Source: Ruminiclostridium hungatei
GTDB lineage: Bacteria > Bacillota > Clostridia > Acetivibrionales > DSM-1351
Direction of reading: 5' to 3'
Assembly: GCF_002051585.1 (NCBI RefSeq)
Contig: NZ_MZGX01000008.1
Location: forward strand, 1-64,000
DNA length: 64,000 nt
The position numbers and the translations under genes were made by a program. Below the pieces are notes generated by a model. That model made no database searches. It saw only the letters and a program-made list of their open reading frames with translations, and was not told the origin of the DNA. This document shows positions 60,918-64,000 of this stretch, one piece after another. How positions within the stretch are numbered: position 1 is the first letter of the stretch; every line of letters begins with the position of its first letter.

Positions 60918-61372
60918 AAATTTCTCCAATATATTATCAAATTTTTGTAATTTATTACTTATTTTATATTATATACTACTTTATTTACAAATCAATTGAT
61001 AACCGTATATAACATTAATAAGTTCTTGTTTTTTGATTACATTCCGTAGAAGTAATGCTAAATAAGCATAGCAAAATCTGAAATTTGGCACTCCTGATCG
61101 TCTAGGAGTTCTATATGAAATAATAGGACTCTTAATGCTGAGTACGACCAAAAGAGTATTATTGCTTAACCATAAAATATATTATTATTTCAATCCCCAT
61201 ACCCAACATTAAGAGTTATCAATTTATTTATATTTTTATGTAACGATTAATATGAGCATTTCATATAATACCAATGTGTCGTTTTTGCCATATAATATTT
61301 TATTGAATACCATATGAGTAAAAGAGGACGGCAAATTTTCTAGTATCTATGAATACGGAAAGGAATGAATCT
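60918..61372. other. AT-rich spacer upstream of the cas operon
   Basis: No gene is seen. It should hold the promoter of the cas operon (minus strand). A hairpin (ACTCCT with AGGAGT, about 61090-61110) and a distant inverted pair (ACTCTTAATG at 61129, CATTAAGAGT at 61207) are visible without a clear role. Confidence 0.4.
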
Positions 61373-61513
61373 ATGAAAAAATTTAGTAGTGCTGAAATAA
61401 TCTATATTGTTGTTTCTATCCTTACAAGAGGTATTGCAGTTTCAGTATATAAAATTAATTTGCAGCAAATTAGTGTAGAGACTTACATATACATTATATT
61501 TAAATTAATGTAA
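61373..61513 (+). CDS. Small possibly exported peptide (46 residues)
   Basis: GGAAAGGAATGAATCT lies before an ATG that opens MKKFSSAEIIYIVVSILTRG and continues to IYIIFKLM. It has a basic start and a hydrophobic stretch, like a short signal peptide or membrane peptide. It may be the frameshifted start of a longer lost gene. The family is unknown. The 220 bp after it hold no gene. Confidence 0.3.
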   Translation: MKKFSSAEIIYIVVSILTRGIAVSVYKINLQQISVETYIYIIFKLM

Positions 61514-61735
61514 TAAGAGTTAGGTTGATGAAAATAAACCCCTGCTATGCATAAATATAGAATAAGAAATAAAATTTGCATTATATCTATTGTCCAGGCT
61601 CATAAAACCTGAAATACAACAAAGGTATTACTGACCATAATACCAACAGCCCAATAGTGCAGCTTACAGTTGAATTTGCTATGCAATCAGTATATAGTGT
61701 AAGTAATTTCACTAATTTTTAGAGGAGATGATTCT

Positions 61736-62020
61736 TTGACTAATGAAAATCAAATTATGGCCTTTAAATATTTTGTTGAGGAATACCTATTTGGACTCAA
61801 TGGGGGTGGCACATTTACAATTACAGAACTCATAACCGAATTTAAAAAATATGAAGATAAAAATTCCATTGACTGCTTACGTAAAGATGCTAATTACTTA
61901 AAAGAAATTCTGACTAAGGAAGATTGGGAAATCAAGAAAAATCTCCTTGATTATTTGCTGAAAAAAGGAAGTAGAAACTACATGAAAAGTATTGTTAATT
62001 ATTTAGTCCAATTATTATAA
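61736..62020 (+). CDS. Hypothetical helical protein (94 residues)
   Basis: GAGGAG lies eight bases before a TTG start, giving (M)TNENQIMAFKYFVEEYLFG and on to KSIVNYLVQLL. It is entirely alpha-helical and charged, with no membrane segment. The family is not recognised. It is a plus-strand gene, close to the sigma-factor remnant but not clearly in one operon. Confidence 0.5.
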   Translation: MTNENQIMAFKYFVEEYLFGLNGGGTFTITELITEFKKYEDKNSIDCLRKDANYLKEILTKEDWEIKKNLLDYLLKKGSRNYMKSIVNYLVQLL

Positions 62021-62159
62021 TTTAACTAATATACTCAATATGAATATTAATGCAATTCATAAATTCCATGTTTGCTGTTTACCTTGGCACACAGCTTTTT
62101 TATATTGAAAAAATGTGACGAGAAGAATTGTTTCCGGTGTATTATATTGAAAGGACTTA

Positions 62160-62520
62160 TTGTTGCTGAAAAGGAGTCTATTTGGGGAAGATAAACAAAT
62201 TATTGATTTATACTGGGCGTGCTCTGAGACTGCTATATCTGAAACTGCGAATAAGTATGGCCGATATCGTAATTATATTGCTTACAATGTTCTTAATATT
62301 GCTCAAAATTCTGAAGAGTGTGTTAACGATACCTATATAAAGGCCTGGGGAGCTATGCCGCCAAGCCGCCCAAATCGACTTTCAACATTTCTTGGAAAGA
62401 TTACCCGCAATATTTCGCTTAACAAATATGAACAGTATACTGCTGACAAACGTGGTCAAGGTCAAATACCACTTGTATTTGACCATTAGAAGAGTACACC
62501 CGCTTTATCCAACATTGAGC
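62160..62520 (+). pseudogene. ECF sigma factor, truncated after region 2
   Basis: The frame reads IIDLYWACSETAISETANKY, then GRYRNYIAYNVL, SEECVNDTYIKAWGAMPPSR and LSTFLGKITRNISLNKYEQY. This is region 2 of the ECF sigma group found widely in Clostridia. After GQGQIPLVFDH it stops; one base later another frame gives LEEYTRFIQH, which continues the expected ELEEC-like linker. Region 4 (DNA -35 recognition) is missing. A frameshift plus deletion has inactivated it. Confidence 0.75.
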
Positions 62521-62658
62521 TGATTGTGGAAGATAAAACCTGCTGTATTTTCTTTACATTTCCACTGATTTCGCCATATGCTTCCGGTACTATCTCAGCT
62601 TTTTTGACCCACAAAAATTCAAAACGGAAATATTAGCGGATTCTCGACCTTTAAATGT

Positions 62659-63513
62659 TTATTCTAATGGGACTGGGTTACACTTATTCCGTGAAATTTC
62701 CGATGTTTGACTGCTGTGACTATAGCTTTTCCACATATAAAATAACAGACTGACTGTTATTAATATACTTATGCCGGTTCCTGTGATTAATATACTATTG
62801 TCCAGATTTGAAAGCCATTTGTCTATACCTGCTCTTCTGCTCAGCATCACAAATATATGAGAAGTATACAGTACAGCAACGGAACCCCAGATGGAATCGG
62901 AACAAATATAGGCCAGACAGTATATTAACATACTTGCATACCCAAAAACACTCAACACCATATCAGACTGAAATGCAGCCGGTAAAGCCTGAATAATTAT
63001 TACTGGTACAAGTGGCAGAACTTTCCTCAGTTCATTGAAAATCAACCCTCTAAACAGCATTTCTTCGAAAATGGTAAACACAATAATGTTATAAAATATA
63101 AAATAAAAAACACTTCCGTTATTAAATCTATCAAAAAAGCTTATTACTGCCTGTAAATTGTGTGCAAAATATTTTATATGCATAAAGCATAATATAAATA
63201 TTGATATTGAAATACCAATGGAAATGCATAGCATCAGGTTTTTTATACTTATGGTTTTAAATTTGCAGAAGGTTAATAAATTGATTTTTCTTATTCTAAA
63301 AATTAATACATATACTAATACCGGGATTGCAACATTTAATATCATTTCCAAAGATACAGTATTGTTCAGACTTTCTACAACACCCTTAAATTTTGTTTCT
63401 GATGCGTAATTCATAAATATACTTATAAATTTAGAATTTAAAGTGTATATCAGCAAATATGATAGAGCAAAAAATATCCCTTTTAATAATGTTGTTATTT
63501 GCGCCTTTTTCAT
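62659..63513 (-). CDS. CPBP-family intramembrane metalloprotease
   Basis: The ATG at 63511-63513 starts MKKAQITTLLKGIFFALSYL; the longer frame adds six residues without a ribosome site. The protein has 284 residues and about eight membrane helices. The CPBP motif 1 is FEEMLFRGLIFNELR (EExxxR). A possible motif 2 is in TSHIFVML, where HxxxN would be expected but the asparagine is missing. Such proteins process prenylated or bacteriocin-related peptides in some systems; the substrate here is unknown. It may pair with the MFS gene upstream. Confidence 0.78.
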   Translation of the reverse strand: MKKAQITTLLKGIFFALSYLLIYTLNSKFISIFMNYASETKFKGVVESLNNTVSLEMILNVAIPVLVYVLIFRIRKINLLTFCKFKTISIKNLMLCISIGISISIFILCFMHIKYFAHNLQAVISFFDRFNNGSVFYFIFYNIIVFTIFEEMLFRGLIFNELRKVLPLVPVIIIQALPAAFQSDMVLSVFGYASMLIYCLAYICSDSIWGSVAVLYTSHIFVMLSRRAGIDKWLSNLDNSILITGTGISILITVSLLFYMWKSYSHSSQTSEISRNKCNPVPLE

Positions 63514-63650
63514 TTTTTGTCCATGCCTCACATTTTAAATAAAATATTTTAAATAAAATAATATGAAAGAAATAACATGGACTCGTCACCTCCTTTAAAG
63601 CATTTATTTCTCACTTCTCATAACCTTTCAGGTTTCTTTCCAGGAGTTGT

Positions 63651-64000
63651 CTATACTCCCTGTTTGATTTTTAAATCATTAATAAAATCGTAATAATATT
63701 TACTTCTTACTGCAAAAATACCTACAAGCAACAAAGTAATCCCGGAAACAGTGGTTAAATAATACCACTTGATGAAATTCAGCAAAAAGCCATACAACCA
63801 TATACCTATCGGACTGAATATATATGCTGATGTCATGAATACCCCGAATACACGTCCTAGCAGCTCCTTGGGTATCTGAAACTGGAAATATGAAATCATA
63901 GATACATTCTGTAAAGTATTTACCGAACTTAATGTGACAAGTATTATGCTGAAAATGATTGTTATACTCCATTTGTTTCCGGTTAAAACCTGGGCTCCCA
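63651..64000 (-). CDS. MFS transporter, C-terminal part (cut by the window edge)
   Basis: The frame is open to the window end, so the 5' part is missing. The visible 115 residues hold two or three helices and the motif QIPKELLGRVFGVFMTSAYI, typical of the loop between helices 10 and 11 in macrolide-efflux (MFS_3) proteins. The C-terminus is basic. It is probably a drug or small-molecule exporter; the substrate cannot be inferred. Confidence 0.8.
   Translation of the reverse strand, partial: GAQVLTGNKWSITIIFSIILVTLSSVNTLQNVSMISYFQFQIPKELLGRVFGVFMTSAYIFSPIGIWLYGFLLNFIKWYYLTTVSGITLLLVGIFAVRSKYYYDFINDLKIKQGV

Noticed and set aside
61187..61215. ATTTCAATCC followed by CCATACCC, similar to the CRISPR repeat start
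   Set aside because: Only the first ten bases match the repeat and there is no second copy with regular spacing.

Overview
The window looks like chromosome of a mesophilic, cellulolytic, low-GC Clostridia species of the Ruminiclostridium (Clostridium cellulolyticum / papyrosolvens) type. The clearest evidence is two secreted proteins with type I dockerins (a GH44 glucanase and a papain-like protease), plus a dockerin remnant. Strong AGGAGG ribosome sites, AT-rich spacers and Firmicutes-type families (ThrE pair, CPBP protease, ECF sigma) fit. Nearly every gene lies on the minus strand. I see no rRNA or tRNA gene.

Layout. 1-5.6 kb is eroded accessory DNA: an IS256 tail, a broken IS200-type tnpA, YD-repeat remnants, a pentapeptide-repeat protein, a ribbon-helix-helix protein and a Fic protein. 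5.6-10.5 kb and 49.7-52.8 kb are two islands of short minus-strand genes that share promoter and terminator modules. A 787-bp unit is present once in each. 10.6-17 kb holds a truncated group IIC intron behind a terminator, the dockerin protease and the GH44 enzyme. 17-21 kb is a putative zinc operon (CobW GTPase, CobW-permease fusion, YcgQ-like subunit) behind a perfect 20-bp palindrome. 21-24.6 kb has an esterase between two remnants, then a secreted HtrA-like protein. 24.8-37.7 kb is a large MoxR / DUF58 / vWA / ABC-2 transporter cluster. 37.8-41.7 kb is thiSFGH-thiE. 41.8-45.8 kb has an ABC-2 exporter and the two ThrE-type halves. 46.6-49.6 kb has a zinc-ribbon membrane protein, a class B PBP and a GNAT acetyltransferase. 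52.0-60.9 kb is a TIR-domain protein, a 3-spacer CRISPR array and a complete type I-C cas set (cas3-5-8-7-4-1-2) with a well-marked internal cas11c start. 61-64 kb has small ORFs, a broken ECF sigma gene, a CPBP protease and a partial MFS transporter.

How the genes work together. The type I-C genes form one overlapping operon. Cas5c is expected to process crRNA because there is no cas6. The TIR protein beside the array adds a second probable defence effector. The MoxR-vWA cluster looks like a membrane-anchored assembly or maturation machine. The zinc operon is probably a Zur-type metal-starvation unit. The thi genes make the thiazole half of thiamine and join it to the pyrimidine half.

The best candidates for something undescribed are the cassette-like islands, the covarying leader hairpin shared by moxR and the ABC permease gene, and the overlapping micro-membrane genes next to the TIR gene. 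Several short accessory genes carry single-base frameshifts. This may be real decay or base-calling error.
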